Origin: Chiayiivirga flava
GTDB taxonomy: Bacteria > Pseudomonadota > Gammaproteobacteria > Xanthomonadales > Xanthomonadaceae
DNA: 64,000 nucleotides
Reading direction: 5' to 3'
Assembly: GCF_014202825.1 (NCBI RefSeq)
Contig: NZ_JACHHP010000004.1
Coordinates: 1-64,000 of the forward strand
Made by a program: the position numbers and the translations under genes. Under the pieces are notes generated by a model. The model had not been told where the DNA came from, ran no database searches, and saw only the letters and a program-made list of their open reading frames with translations. Shown here piece after piece: positions 46,620 through 55,696 of the stretch (position 1 is the stretch's first letter; each line of letters opens with the position of its first letter).

Positions 46620-47831
46620 ATGGCCCTGTTCCGCTACAAGGCCCTGAGCCCGGCCGGTGAAGCGCTCGACGGCGTGATGGAGGCCGCATCCGCCGACGAG
46701 GTGATCGCCAAGCTGCAGGATGCCGGCAACATTCCGATCAACGCGAAGCCGGCCGATGCCGACGGCGGCGGGCTGAAGGCGGTGTTCAAGCGCGCCGAAA
46801 TGGGCGGCGCGCAGGTGCTGCAATTCACCCAGCAGCTCTCGACCCTGCTCGGTGCGGGCCAGGCGCTGGACCGCGCGCTGCAGATCCTGCTCGATCTGCC
46901 GGAGTCCGCGGCGGCGCGCAAGGTCATCGACCGCATCCGCGAATCGGTGCGCGGCGGCACACCGCTGTCGCAGGCGCTCGAGCAACAGCATGGAGTATTC
47001 TCGCGCCTGTACGTGAACATGGTGCGCGCGGGCGAAGTCGGCGGCTCGCTGCACGACACCCTCCGACGGCTCGCCGAGTACCTCGAACGCAGCAAGGCGT
47101 TGCGCGAAAGCGTGATCAATGCGCTGATCTATCCGTCGATCCTCGTGCTGATGGTGTTCGGCGCCCTGCTGCTGCTGCTCGGTTACGTCGTTCCGCAGTT
47201 CCTGCCGCTGTTCGAGGACATGGACGTCGAGCTGCCGCTGCTGACAAAAATCGTGCTCACCGCCGGCAACTTCGTCAGCGGCTACTGGTGGCTGATCATC
47301 GTGGGCCTGGTGGCCGGCGCCATCGCGTTCCGGCGCATGCTGCGCGAACCGGAGCGGCGGCTGCGCTTCGACGGCTGGGTCCTGCGCCGCGGCCTCGTCG
47401 GCGGGCTGATCGCGCGGCTGGAGACCGCGCGCCTGGCCCGCACGCTGGGAACTTTGGTGCACAACGGCGTTCCATTGCTCACCGCGCTGTCGATCGCCCG
47501 CAACGTGATGGGCAATCTGGCCATGTCCGAGGCGATCGACGTGGCCACCAACGACGTCAAGACCGGCGGCGGCCTTGCGCCGGCCTTGGCAAAGAGCAAA
47601 CTCTTCCCGCGCCTGGCGCTGCAGATGGTGGCGGTGGGCGAGGAGTCCGGCGAACTGGACGGCATGCTCACGAAGGTGGCCGACACCTTCGACGTGGAAG
47701 TCAAGAACACGGTCGAACGCCTGCTGGCCGCGCTGGTGCCGGTGGTGACGATCTTCATGGCGGTGGTGGTCGCGCTCATCATGATGGCGATCCTGATCCC
47801 GATTTTCGAACTGACCAATGCAGTGGGGTAA
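46620..47831 (+). CDS. gspF: Type II secretion inner-membrane protein GspF
   Basis: 403 residues. It opens with the family start ALFRYKALSPAGEALDGVMEAAS, then two copies of the GspF cytoplasmic four-helix domain: the first has VLQFTQQLSTLLGAGQALDRALQILLD, the second TARLARTLGTLVHNGVPLLTALSIARNV. Membrane segments lie near 160-180 (LIYPSILVLMVFGALLLLLGYVV), 208-230 and the C-terminus (VTIFMAVVVALIMMAILIPIFEL). It is the polytopic platform that contacts GspE and GspL. Its start is only 13 bp past heptamer element C. Confidence 0.96.
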   Translation: MALFRYKALSPAGEALDGVMEAASADEVIAKLQDAGNIPINAKPADADGGGLKAVFKRAEMGGAQVLQFTQQLSTLLGAGQALDRALQILLDLPESAAARKVIDRIRESVRGGTPLSQALEQQHGVFSRLYVNMVRAGEVGGSLHDTLRRLAEYLERSKALRESVINALIYPSILVLMVFGALLLLLGYVVPQFLPLFEDMDVELPLLTKIVLTAGNFVSGYWWLIIVGLVAGAIAFRRMLREPERRLRFDGWVLRRGLVGGLIARLETARLARTLGTLVHNGVPLLTALSIARNVMGNLAMSEAIDVATNDVKTGGGLAPALAKSKLFPRLALQMVAVGEESGELDGMLTKVADTFDVEVKNTVERLLAALVPVVTIFMAVVVALIMMAILIPIFELTNAVG

Positions 47832-47835
47832 TGAA

Positions 47836-48273
47836 ATGAACAACGCATCCCGTCTCCGGCGCCAGGTCGCGGCGCGCGCCCAGGCCGGCTTCTCGCTGAT
47901 CGAAATCCTCATCGTCGTGGCGCTGATCGCGCTGATCGCCGGCATGGTGGCCAACCAGGTGTTCGGCGGCCAGGACCGCGCCAAGGTCAAGATGGCGGTG
48001 AGCCAGCTGGCATCGCTGTCGGGCAAGATCGAGCAGTACGAGATGGACACCGGCTCGCTGCCGAACAACATCAACGACCTGGTGCGCGAGTCCGGCAGCA
48101 CCAAGGGCTGGCTCGGTCCGTATTCGAAGGAATCCGAACTCAAGGATCCGTGGAACACGCCGATCGAGATGCGCGTGCCGGGCGAGAACGCGCCGTTCGC
48201 GCTGATCAGCCTCGGCGCGGATCGCAAGTCGGGCGGCACCGGCGTCGACGCCGACATCAACAGCAACGATTGA
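47836..48273 (+). CDS. gspG: Major pseudopilin GspG
   Basis: 145 residues from ATG 47836. The prepilin peptidase site is G18/F19 with Glu at +5 (AGFSLIEILIVVALIALI). The C-terminal globular part has the GspG calcium-site region (LGPYSKESELKDPWNTPIEMRVPG and ISLGADRKSGGTGVDADINSND). It polymerises into the pseudopilus that pushes substrates through the secretin. An 18-residue basic leader is somewhat long. It is followed by gspH after 29 bp. Confidence 0.96.
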   Translation: MNNASRLRRQVAARAQAGFSLIEILIVVALIALIAGMVANQVFGGQDRAKVKMAVSQLASLSGKIEQYEMDTGSLPNNINDLVRESGSTKGWLGPYSKESELKDPWNTPIEMRVPGENAPFALISLGADRKSGGTGVDADINSND

Positions 48274-48302
48274 TCCGATCCCGCGCGCCGCACGCAGGGT
48301 CC

Positions 48303-48758
48303 ATGCCGATGCGGCGCGCGCGCGGCTTCACGCTGATCGAGATCCTCGCGGTGGTCGCGCTGATCGCGCTCGCCGTGACCTTGGTCGCGGTTTCGGTGGG
48401 CGACGGGCTCACCGGCGCCAAGGTGCGCGCCGCGAGCCGCGATCTCGCGGCCGCGCTGCGCTACACGCGCGGCCAGGCCATCGTGAAGCGCGAGCAGAAG
48501 ACCCTGAGCGTGGATGTCGACGGCCGTCGCTATCGCGCGGCGGACCGCTCCTGGGTCGAGCTGCCCAAGGACATGGACATCAAGCTCTTCACCGCGCGCT
48601 CGGAGCTCGAAGAAGAGGGCGTGGGCCGCATCCGGTTCTTTCCCGACGGCGCCTCCACCGGTGGCCACATCGACCTCATCCGCGGCGAAGCGGTGTGGCG
48701 TGTCGACGTGAACTGGCTCACCGGCGAGATCCGCATCATCGAAGACGACAGCCCGTGA
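48303..48758 (+). CDS. gspH: Minor pseudopilin GspH
   Basis: 151 residues from ATG 48303 (or 48309). The cleavage site is G8/F9 with Glu at +5 (RGFTLIEILAVVALIALAV), followed by the GspH-type helix and sheet with AASRDLAAALRYTRGQAIVKREQKTLSVDVDGRRYR and RIRFFPDGASTGGHIDL. It is a minor subunit near the pseudopilus tip. The position between G and I is as in Xanthomonas xps. Confidence 0.92.
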   Translation: MPMRRARGFTLIEILAVVALIALAVTLVAVSVGDGLTGAKVRAASRDLAAALRYTRGQAIVKREQKTLSVDVDGRRYRAADRSWVELPKDMDIKLFTARSELEEEGVGRIRFFPDGASTGGHIDLIRGEAVWRVDVNWLTGEIRIIEDDSP

Positions 48759-48790
48759 ACTCGCCGCGCGTCGCCGCGGTCAGACCGCCC

Positions 48791-49243
48791 ATGCCGCCGC
48801 ATCCCGCCATCGCCACGCAATTCCACGGCGGCGCGGCGCGCGGTTCCGGGCGGCAATCGGGCTTCACCCTCATCGAAATCGTCGTCGCGTTCTCCATCCT
48901 TGCCGTCGGCCTCGGCATCGCGATGCAGATCGCCACCGGCGCGATGCGCCAGTCGCGCAGTGCCTCCGACTACACCGAGGCGGCGTTGTATGCGCAGTCG
49001 CTGCTCGACAACGTCGGCGTCGGCGAACGCCTCGAAGAAAGCGAAGACTCCGGCGAATTCGACGAGCGTTTCAGCTGGAGCCTGCGGTCCGAGCCGTACG
49101 AGATCCAGACCGACTCGCCGCTCGAGCCGGGCATCGCGCCGGTGGAGCTCTACCGCCTCGAACTGGTCGTGCGCTGGCAGCGCGGACGCGGCGAGCAGGA
49201 AGCGCGCTTCGTCACGCTGCGCGCTCTGACACCGGACCTGTGA
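48791..49243 (+). CDS. gspI: Minor pseudopilin GspI
   Basis: 150 residues from ATG 48791. A GTG at 48755 overlapping the gspH stop would add 12 residues and is a real alternative. The cleavage site is G24/F25 with Glu at +5 (SGFTLIEIVVAFSILAVGLGIAMQIATGAMRQSRSAS), followed by EAALYAQSLLDNVGV, the typical GspI helix. It nucleates the tip complex with GspJ and GspK. It overlaps the possible gspJ GTG start. Confidence 0.88.
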   Translation: MPPHPAIATQFHGGAARGSGRQSGFTLIEIVVAFSILAVGLGIAMQIATGAMRQSRSASDYTEAALYAQSLLDNVGVGERLEESEDSGEFDERFSWSLRSEPYEIQTDSPLEPGIAPVELYRLELVVRWQRGRGEQEARFVTLRALTPDL

Positions 49244-49245
49244 CC

Positions 49246-49953
49246 ATGCGCAGTCCCCGCCAGCGCGGCTTCACCCTGCTCGAGATCCTCATCGCGATGA
49301 CGCTGCTGGCGATGCTGATGGGCCTGGCGGTTGCCACGCTGCGTGCCGCCGTCAGCGCAACGCGCAGCGGCGAGAGGCTCATCACGCGCACCAACGAAAC
49401 CCGCACCGTGCACGAATTCCTGCGCCGGCAGCTGTCGCACGCGATGGCGCTGCCGTTCGAGCGGCTGGAGGACAGCGGGGAGAACCGCATGTTCGTCGCC
49501 GATGGCGAAAGCATGCGCTTCGTCGCGCCGATGCCCGGGCATCTGTCGCGCGGCGGTCCGCACGTGCAGTGGCTGGCGCTGGGGTCCGACGCCAACGGCA
49601 CCACGCTCGAGTTCGATCACGCGCAGCTCAACGGCTACGACCCCGAGGACCCGAAAGCCGGCAACGAACGCCCGCCGGTGCTGCTGCTCGACGGCATGCG
49701 CGATGCGCGCTTCGAATACCGCACGCTCGACGAGAACGGCGAACTCACCGACTGGTCCGATGTCTGGGAAGACCCGCAGCGCCTGCCGATCATGGTGCGG
49801 CTCGTGGCCGAGTTCGACCCGGACGACAATCGTGTGTGGCCGACGCTCGAGATCCCGGTGCTGGCCGGCACCGCCGTGCCCGCGATGTTCGGCGGCGGCC
49901 TGCGCAACCGGGGCCAGCCGCAACCGGGCACCGGCGGGGACGGCCGGCAATGA
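49246..49953 (+). CDS. gspJ: Minor pseudopilin GspJ
   Basis: 235 residues from ATG 49246; a GTG two codons earlier overlaps the gspI stop. The prepilin site is G8/F9 with Glu at +5 (RGFTLLEILIAMTLLAMLMGLA). The body has GspJ features: TRTNETRTVHEFLRRQLSHAMALPF, FVAPMPGHLSRGGPHVQWLAL, DGMRDARFEYRTLDENGELTDW and a late MVRLVAEFD strand. The tail is Gly/Pro/Gln-rich. Its stop overlaps the gspK start (ATGA). Confidence 0.92.
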   Translation: MRSPRQRGFTLLEILIAMTLLAMLMGLAVATLRAAVSATRSGERLITRTNETRTVHEFLRRQLSHAMALPFERLEDSGENRMFVADGESMRFVAPMPGHLSRGGPHVQWLALGSDANGTTLEFDHAQLNGYDPEDPKAGNERPPVLLLDGMRDARFEYRTLDENGELTDWSDVWEDPQRLPIMVRLVAEFDPDDNRVWPTLEIPVLAGTAVPAMFGGGLRNRGQPQPGTGGDGRQ

Positions 49954-50855
49954 GCGCACGGCCGGACCAGGCGCCGCAGCGCGGCGTCGCCTTCATCGTG
50001 GTGCTCTGGTTGCTGGCGCTGCTCACGATCCTGCTCGGCAGCTTTGCACTGGTGGCGCGCTCCGAGGGCATGCAAGCGCGCCATCTGTTCGACTCCACGC
50101 ACGCGCGCTACGCGGCCGAGGCGGGCGTGAACTGGGCGGTGTACCAGATGGCCATCGCCGATCCGATGCTGCGCTGGCTGCCGGACGGCCGCGCCTACGA
50201 CATCGAATTCGAGGATGCGGCGATCGCGATCGAGATCACCGACGAATCGGGCCTGATCGATCTCAACGTCGCCGACATCCAGACCCTCAACAACCTGCTG
50301 ATGGGCGCCGGCGTCGAGATGGACGTGGCCGCGGCCATCGCCGATGCAATCCAGGACTGGCGCGACACCGACGACCTGATCTCGCCCAACGGCGCCGAGG
50401 ACGGCGACTACGAGGCCGCCGGTTTCACCTACGGCGCCAAGGACGGCCTGTTCGACACCGTGTCGGAGCTGCAACAGGTGATGGGCGTGACGCCGGAGAT
50501 CTACGAGCGGGTTTCGCCCGCGCTGACGATCTATTCGGGCCAGTCCTCGCCCAATCTCGCGTTCGCCCCCTACGAGGTGATTCTCGCGATTCCGGGCATG
50601 ACGCCCGAGCTTGCGCAGCAGATCATCGACCAGCGCCATGCCTGGGATCCGGCCCTGGGCGGACCGCCCCCGGTGATGCCCGACGGGACCCCGCTCGTGG
50701 CGCAGGGGGGCACCGGCACGTATAGTATTCGATCCCGCGCCACCCTCCCCAATGGCGCGTGGACGGAGCTCGACACCACGGTGCGCCTCGGCGGCGCCGG
50801 CGTGTCGGGCCTTGCCTACACCGTTCTGCGTTGGCAGGACGGGGAAAACCTCTGA
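49950..50855 (+). CDS. gspK: Minor pseudopilin GspK
   Basis: 301 residues, the largest pseudopilin, as expected. The N-terminus QRGVAFIVVLWLLALLTILLGSFAL lacks Glu at +5, which is normal for the tip subunit GspK. The SAM-like helical domain follows with ESGLIDLNVADIQTLNNLL and DAIQDWRDTDDLISPNGAEDGDYEAAG, then LFDTVSELQQVMGVTPE. It caps the pseudopilus. A six-base gap leads to gspL. Confidence 0.94.
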   Translation: MSARPDQAPQRGVAFIVVLWLLALLTILLGSFALVARSEGMQARHLFDSTHARYAAEAGVNWAVYQMAIADPMLRWLPDGRAYDIEFEDAAIAIEITDESGLIDLNVADIQTLNNLLMGAGVEMDVAAAIADAIQDWRDTDDLISPNGAEDGDYEAAGFTYGAKDGLFDTVSELQQVMGVTPEIYERVSPALTIYSGQSSPNLAFAPYEVILAIPGMTPELAQQIIDQRHAWDPALGGPPPVMPDGTPLVAQGGTGTYSIRSRATLPNGAWTELDTTVRLGGAGVSGLAYTVLRWQDGENL

Positions 50856-50861
50856 TCCCAG

Positions 50862-51998
50862 ATGCCTGCCTTCGACTTCCTCTCACAACCGCTGAGTCGC
50901 CTGAGAGCGCGCTACGTCCAGAGCCCGGTTCCGCGCTTCCTGCGCTGGTGGGGCGGGGAACTGCGCGCCTGTCTGCCCGAGCGCTGGCGGCAGCAGTTCG
51001 TGGTGGAAGAGTCGGTCCTGCTGCTGCGGCGCGACGGTGACAGCGTGCTGCTCGAACGCCAGCGCGGGACGCGCGTCGCGGAGCTGGGGCGGTTCGACCT
51101 GGTGCCGGCGGACGCCTTGCCCGCCGCGATCGACGGGGCTCTCGCCGACAACGATCGCAATCTGCGCCGCATCCTGCTGCTGCCCGGCCAGATCGTCCTG
51201 CGTCGCCTCCTGACGCTGCCGGCTGCCGTGCAGGAAAACCTGCGCACCGTGCTGGGCTTCGAGCTCGACCGGCAAACGCCGTTCAAGCCCGAGCAGGTGA
51301 ACTTCGACAGCCGCGTGCTCCCGCACGACCCGGCGGCCAAACAGATTCCGGTGGAACTGGCGCTGGTCACGCGCGAGCGCATGCAGGCCGCGCTGACCGA
51401 GATCGACGGACTCGCGGGCACACTGAGCGGCGTGGACGCCGTCGACACCAGCGGCCGGCGCATGGGCTTCAACTTCCTGCCGGCCGACCAGCGCATCGGG
51501 CGCCGGAACACCTGGCTGCTGATCATGTTCGGCCTGGCCGCGGCGAGCGTGCTGTTCCTGCTGATTGCGCTGGCACGCATCACCGACAACCGCGCGGCGG
51601 CTGTCGAGCGGCTGACCGCGGAGGTGGAGGCGCAGCGCGAGGAGGCGCGCAAGGTCACGCGCCTGCGCGACGAACTCGAAAGCGCCGCCAGCGGCGCGAA
51701 CTTCCTCGCGATCGAGAAGGAACGCCAGCCCTCCACCCTGCTGCTGCTCGACGAACTCACCCGCCTGCTGCCCGACGACACCTTCCTCGAACGCCTCAGC
51801 GTCAGCCGCGGCGAACTGAGCATCAACGGACAAAGCGGACAGGCGCCCAAGCTCGTGGAACTGCTGCAGGCCTCCAAGCTGTTGCGTTCGCCCTCGCTCA
51901 GCGGCCCGATCCAGCCCGACGCCCGCAGCGGCAAGGACCGCTTCAACATCACCGCGCGCTACGGCCCGGATCCCGACGCCACGGAGGGCGCCGAATGA
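50862..51998 (+). CDS. gspL: Type II secretion protein GspL (PilMN-like)
   Basis: 378 residues. The N-terminal part (about 1-195) is an actin-like cytoplasmic domain that docks GspE (RILLLPGQIVLRRLLTLPAAVQENLRTVLGFELDRQTPF). One membrane segment follows (TWLLIMFGLAAASVLFLLIAL), then a coiled coil (RLTAEVEAQREEARKVTRLRDELE) and a PilN-like periplasmic domain (LLLLDELTRLLPDDTFLERLSVSRGELSINGQS). The layout is that of Xanthomonas XpsL, resembling fused PilM and PilN. It overlaps gspM by four bases. Confidence 0.9.
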   Translation: MPAFDFLSQPLSRLRARYVQSPVPRFLRWWGGELRACLPERWRQQFVVEESVLLLRRDGDSVLLERQRGTRVAELGRFDLVPADALPAAIDGALADNDRNLRRILLLPGQIVLRRLLTLPAAVQENLRTVLGFELDRQTPFKPEQVNFDSRVLPHDPAAKQIPVELALVTRERMQAALTEIDGLAGTLSGVDAVDTSGRRMGFNFLPADQRIGRRNTWLLIMFGLAAASVLFLLIALARITDNRAAAVERLTAEVEAQREEARKVTRLRDELESAASGANFLAIEKERQPSTLLLLDELTRLLPDDTFLERLSVSRGELSINGQSGQAPKLVELLQASKLLRSPSLSGPIQPDARSGKDRFNITARYGPDPDATEGAE

Positions 51999-52612
51999 AG
52001 CTGCTTCCGGACGCGAAGCACGGACGGCCGCTCGCCGTCATCCTGCTTCTGATCGCCCTGCTGCTGATCTACTTCGTCGGCGTGCACTGGTGGTTCGTCG
52101 CGCCGCAGCTGCAGTACCGGCGCGACCTGATCGACCTGCGCGACGAGGAAGCCCGCTTCCGCGCCATCGCCCAGCAGCGCGCGCAGATCGAGGCGCGCCT
52201 GGAGGAAGTGCGCGCGTTCGAAGCCGGCAACCCCGGATTTCTCGCCGAAGCCAATTTCGACCTCGCAGCGTCCGCGCTGACCCAGCGCCTGCAGGAAAAA
52301 GTGAACGAAGTGGGCGCGGGCGATCGCTGCTCCCTCGTCAGCCGCACACCCTCGCGCAACAACAACGAGGAACCGTTCGAGCGCGTCACCGTGAAGGTGC
52401 GCATGCGCTGCGAAATGGAATATTTCAGCCAGGTCCTGCACGGTCTCGAAAGCGGCAGCCCGCAGCTGTTCGTGTCCGATCTCACGGTCACCGGACGGCG
52501 TGGCACGCCCTCGGTGGCGCGCGGCAACGCGCAGCAGGCGGCGCAAGCCGGCTATCTCGACCTGGCGTTCGATCTGTACGGCTACCTGCGCAAACCCGGG
52601 GGCGCGAAATGA
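51995..52612 (+). CDS. gspM: Type II secretion protein GspM
   Basis: 205 residues, a bitopic protein. A short cytoplasmic start is followed by the membrane segment LAVILLLIALLLIYFVGVHWWFV, a coiled coil (LRDEEARFRAIAQQRAQIEARLEEVRAFEA) and a periplasmic ferredoxin-like domain with RVTVKVRMRCEMEYFSQVLHGLES, as in the PilO/GspM group. It pairs with GspL. Its stop overlaps the next start. Confidence 0.88.
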   Translation: MKLLPDAKHGRPLAVILLLIALLLIYFVGVHWWFVAPQLQYRRDLIDLRDEEARFRAIAQQRAQIEARLEEVRAFEAGNPGFLAEANFDLAASALTQRLQEKVNEVGAGDRCSLVSRTPSRNNNEEPFERVTVKVRMRCEMEYFSQVLHGLESGSPQLFVSDLTVTGRRGTPSVARGNAQQAAQAGYLDLAFDLYGYLRKPGGAK

Positions 52613-53325
52613 CGCTCACCCCGAACCAGCGCCTGCCCACGTATCTGCTGGCCGCGTTCGCGGGCTGGTGCCTGATGGTGGCGATCGCCGCGTTCGCGGG
52701 CCTGGGCTCGCGCTACGGCCTGCACCCGGACGATGCCTCGCGCGTGCCGCCGCTGCCGCAGGTGGACCTGTCACGCGCGCGCAGCCCGCTCGAACCCATC
52801 GACGCCTACGCCGTGATCGGCGAGCGCCCGTTGTTCAATGCCGACCGGCGTCCGCTCCCGCCGCCGGCCAGCGACGCGCCCGTGGAAGACGCGGCGCCGC
52901 CGCCCGCGCCGCTGGACGTGGTGCTGACCAGCGTCGTCATGAGCGGCGAATTCAAGGTGGCCATCGTGCTCGACAATAAGGGCCAGCGCACCCAGTCGGT
53001 GCGCGTGGGATCGTCGCTCGAGGGCGACCAGGCCGGATGGAAGCTGGTGGAACTGGCGCCGCGAAAGGCGGTCTTCGAAGGCCCCACCGGACGCAGCGAG
53101 CTCGATCTGCGCGTGTTCGACGGCACCGGTGGCCAGCCGCCCACCGCGCTCGCCACGCCGCCCGGCCAACCCAAGCCGGAGGATGCGTCCGCCCAGCCCG
53201 CCGCAGCCCCCGAAGGCGAAGCGCAGACGCCGGAATCCCGCGCCGAACTGATCCGCAAGCGAATCGAAGAACGTAGACGACAGATGCGCGAAGAAGCCGA
53301 ACGCGCAAACAAAGAGCAGGAATGA
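52609..53325 (+). CDS. Type II secretion protein XpsN (GspC-like linker)
   Basis: 238 residues. One membrane segment (YLLAAFAGWCLMVAIAAFAGLG) is followed by a periplasmic homology-region-type domain (DAYAVIGERPLFNADRRPLP, VLTSVVMSGEFKVAIVLDNKGQRTQSVRVGSSLEGDQAGWKLVELAPRKAVFEG) and a charged C-terminal helix (ELIRKRIEERRRQMREEAERANKEQ). The fold of the middle matches the HR domain of GspC, which links the inner-membrane platform to the secretin. The position between M and D is that of xpsN. There is no separate gspC in the window, so this gene probably fills that role. Confidence 0.85.
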   Translation: MTLTPNQRLPTYLLAAFAGWCLMVAIAAFAGLGSRYGLHPDDASRVPPLPQVDLSRARSPLEPIDAYAVIGERPLFNADRRPLPPPASDAPVEDAAPPPAPLDVVLTSVVMSGEFKVAIVLDNKGQRTQSVRVGSSLEGDQAGWKLVELAPRKAVFEGPTGRSELDLRVFDGTGGQPPTALATPPGQPKPEDASAQPAAAPEGEAQTPESRAELIRKRIEERRRQMREEAERANKEQE

Positions 53326-55688
53326 GCATGCGCAACAGCCCCGACCTCCATCGCCACGCCGCCGCAGGCGCCGCCACTCCGGCCCGCCTGCAGGCGCATC
53401 TCGCGTTCTTCTCGATGGCAGCGCTCGTCATCCTCGCCGGCTGTGCCACCGTGCCCGACGCCGAAGTGCCGCTGCGCGCCTACGATCCCAACCCACCGCA
53501 GGCGCAGGTGGTTACGCCGATGCCGGCGGTCGAGCAGCCGTCCGAAGAGGACTATGTCGCGAGCGAGGACGACCCGCTGCGGTCGGTGCGCATGGGCAGC
53601 GGCAGGTTCATCAACGAAGAGGCCGCCAGGCGCCCGCCCGCCAGCGCCGGCGCCGCGGGCGATGCCGAGGCCACGTTCAATTTCGAGGGCGAATCGTTGT
53701 TTGCCGTCGTCAAGACCCTGCTCGGCGACTTCCTCCAGCAGAACTACGTCATCGCGCCGGGGGTGCAGGGCACCGTCACCTTCTCCACGGCCAAGCCGCT
53801 GCGCCGCGAGCAGGTCATCTCCGTGCTGGAAATGCTGCTGCGCTGGAACAACGCCACGATGGTCTGGCAGGACGGCCGCTACACCATCCTGCCGGTGGCG
53901 CAGGCGCTGCCCGGCAACCTCAGCCCGCGCATCGGCCCCCCGCAGAACATCCGCGGCTACGAAGTGCGTGCCGTGCCGCTGCAATACATCTCCGCAGTGG
54001 AGATGGAAAAGCTGCTCAAGCCCTACGCCAAGCCCGAAGGCATCGTCAGCATCGACCCGGCGCGCAACATGCTGGTGCTCGCCGGCTCGCGCGCGGAGAT
54101 CGAGAACTACCTGCAGACCATCGCCGTGTTCGACGTCGACTGGCTGTCGGGCATGTCGGTGGGCGTCTTCCCGCTGCAACAGGCCGAAGCCGCCAAGACC
54201 GTCACCGAGCTCGAAAAGATCTTCGGCGAAGGCAGCAACACCCCGCTTGCCGGCATGTTCCGCTTCATGCCGCTTGAAGGCATCAACGGCGTGCTCGTGA
54301 TCACCCCGCAGCCGAAGTACCTCGCGACCATCGAGGAGTGGATGGAGCGCTTCGACATCGGTGGCGGTCAGGCGGGCCAGCGGCTCTACGTCTATGACGT
54401 CAAGAACGTCAAGGCGATCGATCTGGCCGGCACGCTTGCCGATGTCTTCGATACCGGGCAGACGATCACGCCGCGCGAGACGTCATCCGGGGTCGCGCCG
54501 GGGCTCGAATCCGTCGAAATTCGTTCCGTCGGTGCGGATGGCAGCACCACGCCCCCGTCGCGAGCAACGCAGGACAGCGCTCAGCGGAGCAATGACCGGA
54601 ACCGGAACGCTCGTGGTTCCGATCAAGCAGGCGGTGGCGCTGCGGGTGGGCCGGTTGTCGACAACAGTGGCGGCATCGCATTGGCTGCCACCGACGAAGT
54701 TCGGGTGTCTGCGGTCGAGGAAAGCAACGCCTTGCTGGTTCTTGCGACTTCAGGTCAGTGGGAATCGATTCGCCGCGTGATCGAGCGACTCGACACCATT
54801 CCGCTCCAGGTGCATATCGAGGCCAAGATCCTGCAGGTCAATCTCAACAACTCTCTCAAGTACGGTGTCCAGTGGTACTTCGAGAACGCGATCGGTGCGT
54901 CGACGGGTGGCGGTGGCGATGATGATGGCGGCGACGACACGCCGGCGCTCGACCCCAGCCTGCGCGACATCGCTGCGAATCGTCATATCTGGGGCGATAT
55001 CTCCGGGACGGTGGGCAGTTCGGGGCTGGGATGGACGTTCCTTGGTCCCAACCTGGCGGCAGTCATCAATGCGCTCGACACCGTCTCGACGGTTCAAGTG
55101 CTGTCTGCGCCATCCCTGGTGGTACTCAACAACAAGTCGGCGTCGATCAATGTCGGCACCCAGATCCCGGTCAACAGTTCCTTCATCAACACCGGTGGTA
55201 TCGGCACCGACCCGAACACCGGCGTCGGACAGTCGACCTATGTCCAGTTCCGCGATACCGGCATCACGCTCAACGTGACGCCGCGGGTGAACCCGGGCGG
55301 TCTAGTCTTCATGGAGATCGATCAGACCGACAGCACCCCGGGCGCCGCGGTCGAGGGGCAGTCCAACGTTCCCGTCGATCAGCGCAAGATCAAGACCGAG
55401 ATCGCGGTGCAGAGCGGGGAAACCGTTCTGCTGGGTGGATTGATCAAGCAGACCGACAGCAAGGGGTCGTCTGGCGTACCGTTCCTGCAACGGATCCCCG
55501 TTCTCGGCGCACTGTTCGGGACCAAGGACACTTCGTCGGCGCGTCAGGAACTGCTTGTCGTCCTCACTCCGACCGTGATCCGCAACGGCGAAGACGCCAA
55601 ACGCCTCACCGAGGAATACACGCGTCAGTTCCGCGGCCTGGAGCCGTTGCGCGTGAAGGTCGACAACAACTCGGATCAACAACAGTGA
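53322..55688 (+). CDS. gspD: Type II secretin GspD (XpsD type)
   Basis: 788 residues. A lipoprotein signal has its lipobox at LAGC41, so the secretin is self-anchored in the outer membrane, as in Xanthomonas XpsD, rather than needing a GspS pilotin. N0-N3 domains follow (FNFEGESLFAVVKTLLGDFLQQNYVIAPGVQGTVTF; GYEVRAVPLQYISAVEMEKLLKPYAKPEGIVSI; VGVFPLQQAEAAKTVTELEKIFG). The C-terminal secretin domain contains VLSAPSLVVLNNKSASINVGTQIPV, DTGITLNVTPRVNPGGLVFMEI and VLLGGLIKQTDSKGSSGVPFLQRIPVLGALFG. Codon use changes near 54440: the 3-prime half uses more T- and A-ending codons than the 5-prime half. Confidence 0.96.
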   Translation: MSMRNSPDLHRHAAAGAATPARLQAHLAFFSMAALVILAGCATVPDAEVPLRAYDPNPPQAQVVTPMPAVEQPSEEDYVASEDDPLRSVRMGSGRFINEEAARRPPASAGAAGDAEATFNFEGESLFAVVKTLLGDFLQQNYVIAPGVQGTVTFSTAKPLRREQVISVLEMLLRWNNATMVWQDGRYTILPVAQALPGNLSPRIGPPQNIRGYEVRAVPLQYISAVEMEKLLKPYAKPEGIVSIDPARNMLVLAGSRAEIENYLQTIAVFDVDWLSGMSVGVFPLQQAEAAKTVTELEKIFGEGSNTPLAGMFRFMPLEGINGVLVITPQPKYLATIEEWMERFDIGGGQAGQRLYVYDVKNVKAIDLAGTLADVFDTGQTITPRETSSGVAPGLESVEIRSVGADGSTTPPSRATQDSAQRSNDRNRNARGSDQAGGGAAGGPVVDNSGGIALAATDEVRVSAVEESNALLVLATSGQWESIRRVIERLDTIPLQVHIEAKILQVNLNNSLKYGVQWYFENAIGASTGGGGDDDGGDDTPALDPSLRDIAANRHIWGDISGTVGSSGLGWTFLGPNLAAVINALDTVSTVQVLSAPSLVVLNNKSASINVGTQIPVNSSFINTGGIGTDPNTGVGQSTYVQFRDTGITLNVTPRVNPGGLVFMEIDQTDSTPGAAVEGQSNVPVDQRKIKTEIAVQSGETVLLGGLIKQTDSKGSSGVPFLQRIPVLGALFGTKDTSSARQELLVVLTPTVIRNGEDAKRLTEEYTRQFRGLEPLRVKVDNNSDQQQ

Positions 55689-55696
55689 GAAGCCCC

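Noticed and set aside
52609-53325. A missing gspC as evidence for a broken secretion operon
   Set aside because: The XpsN-type protein has a membrane anchor and an HR-like domain and occupies the expected place in Xps systems, so the operon looks complete.
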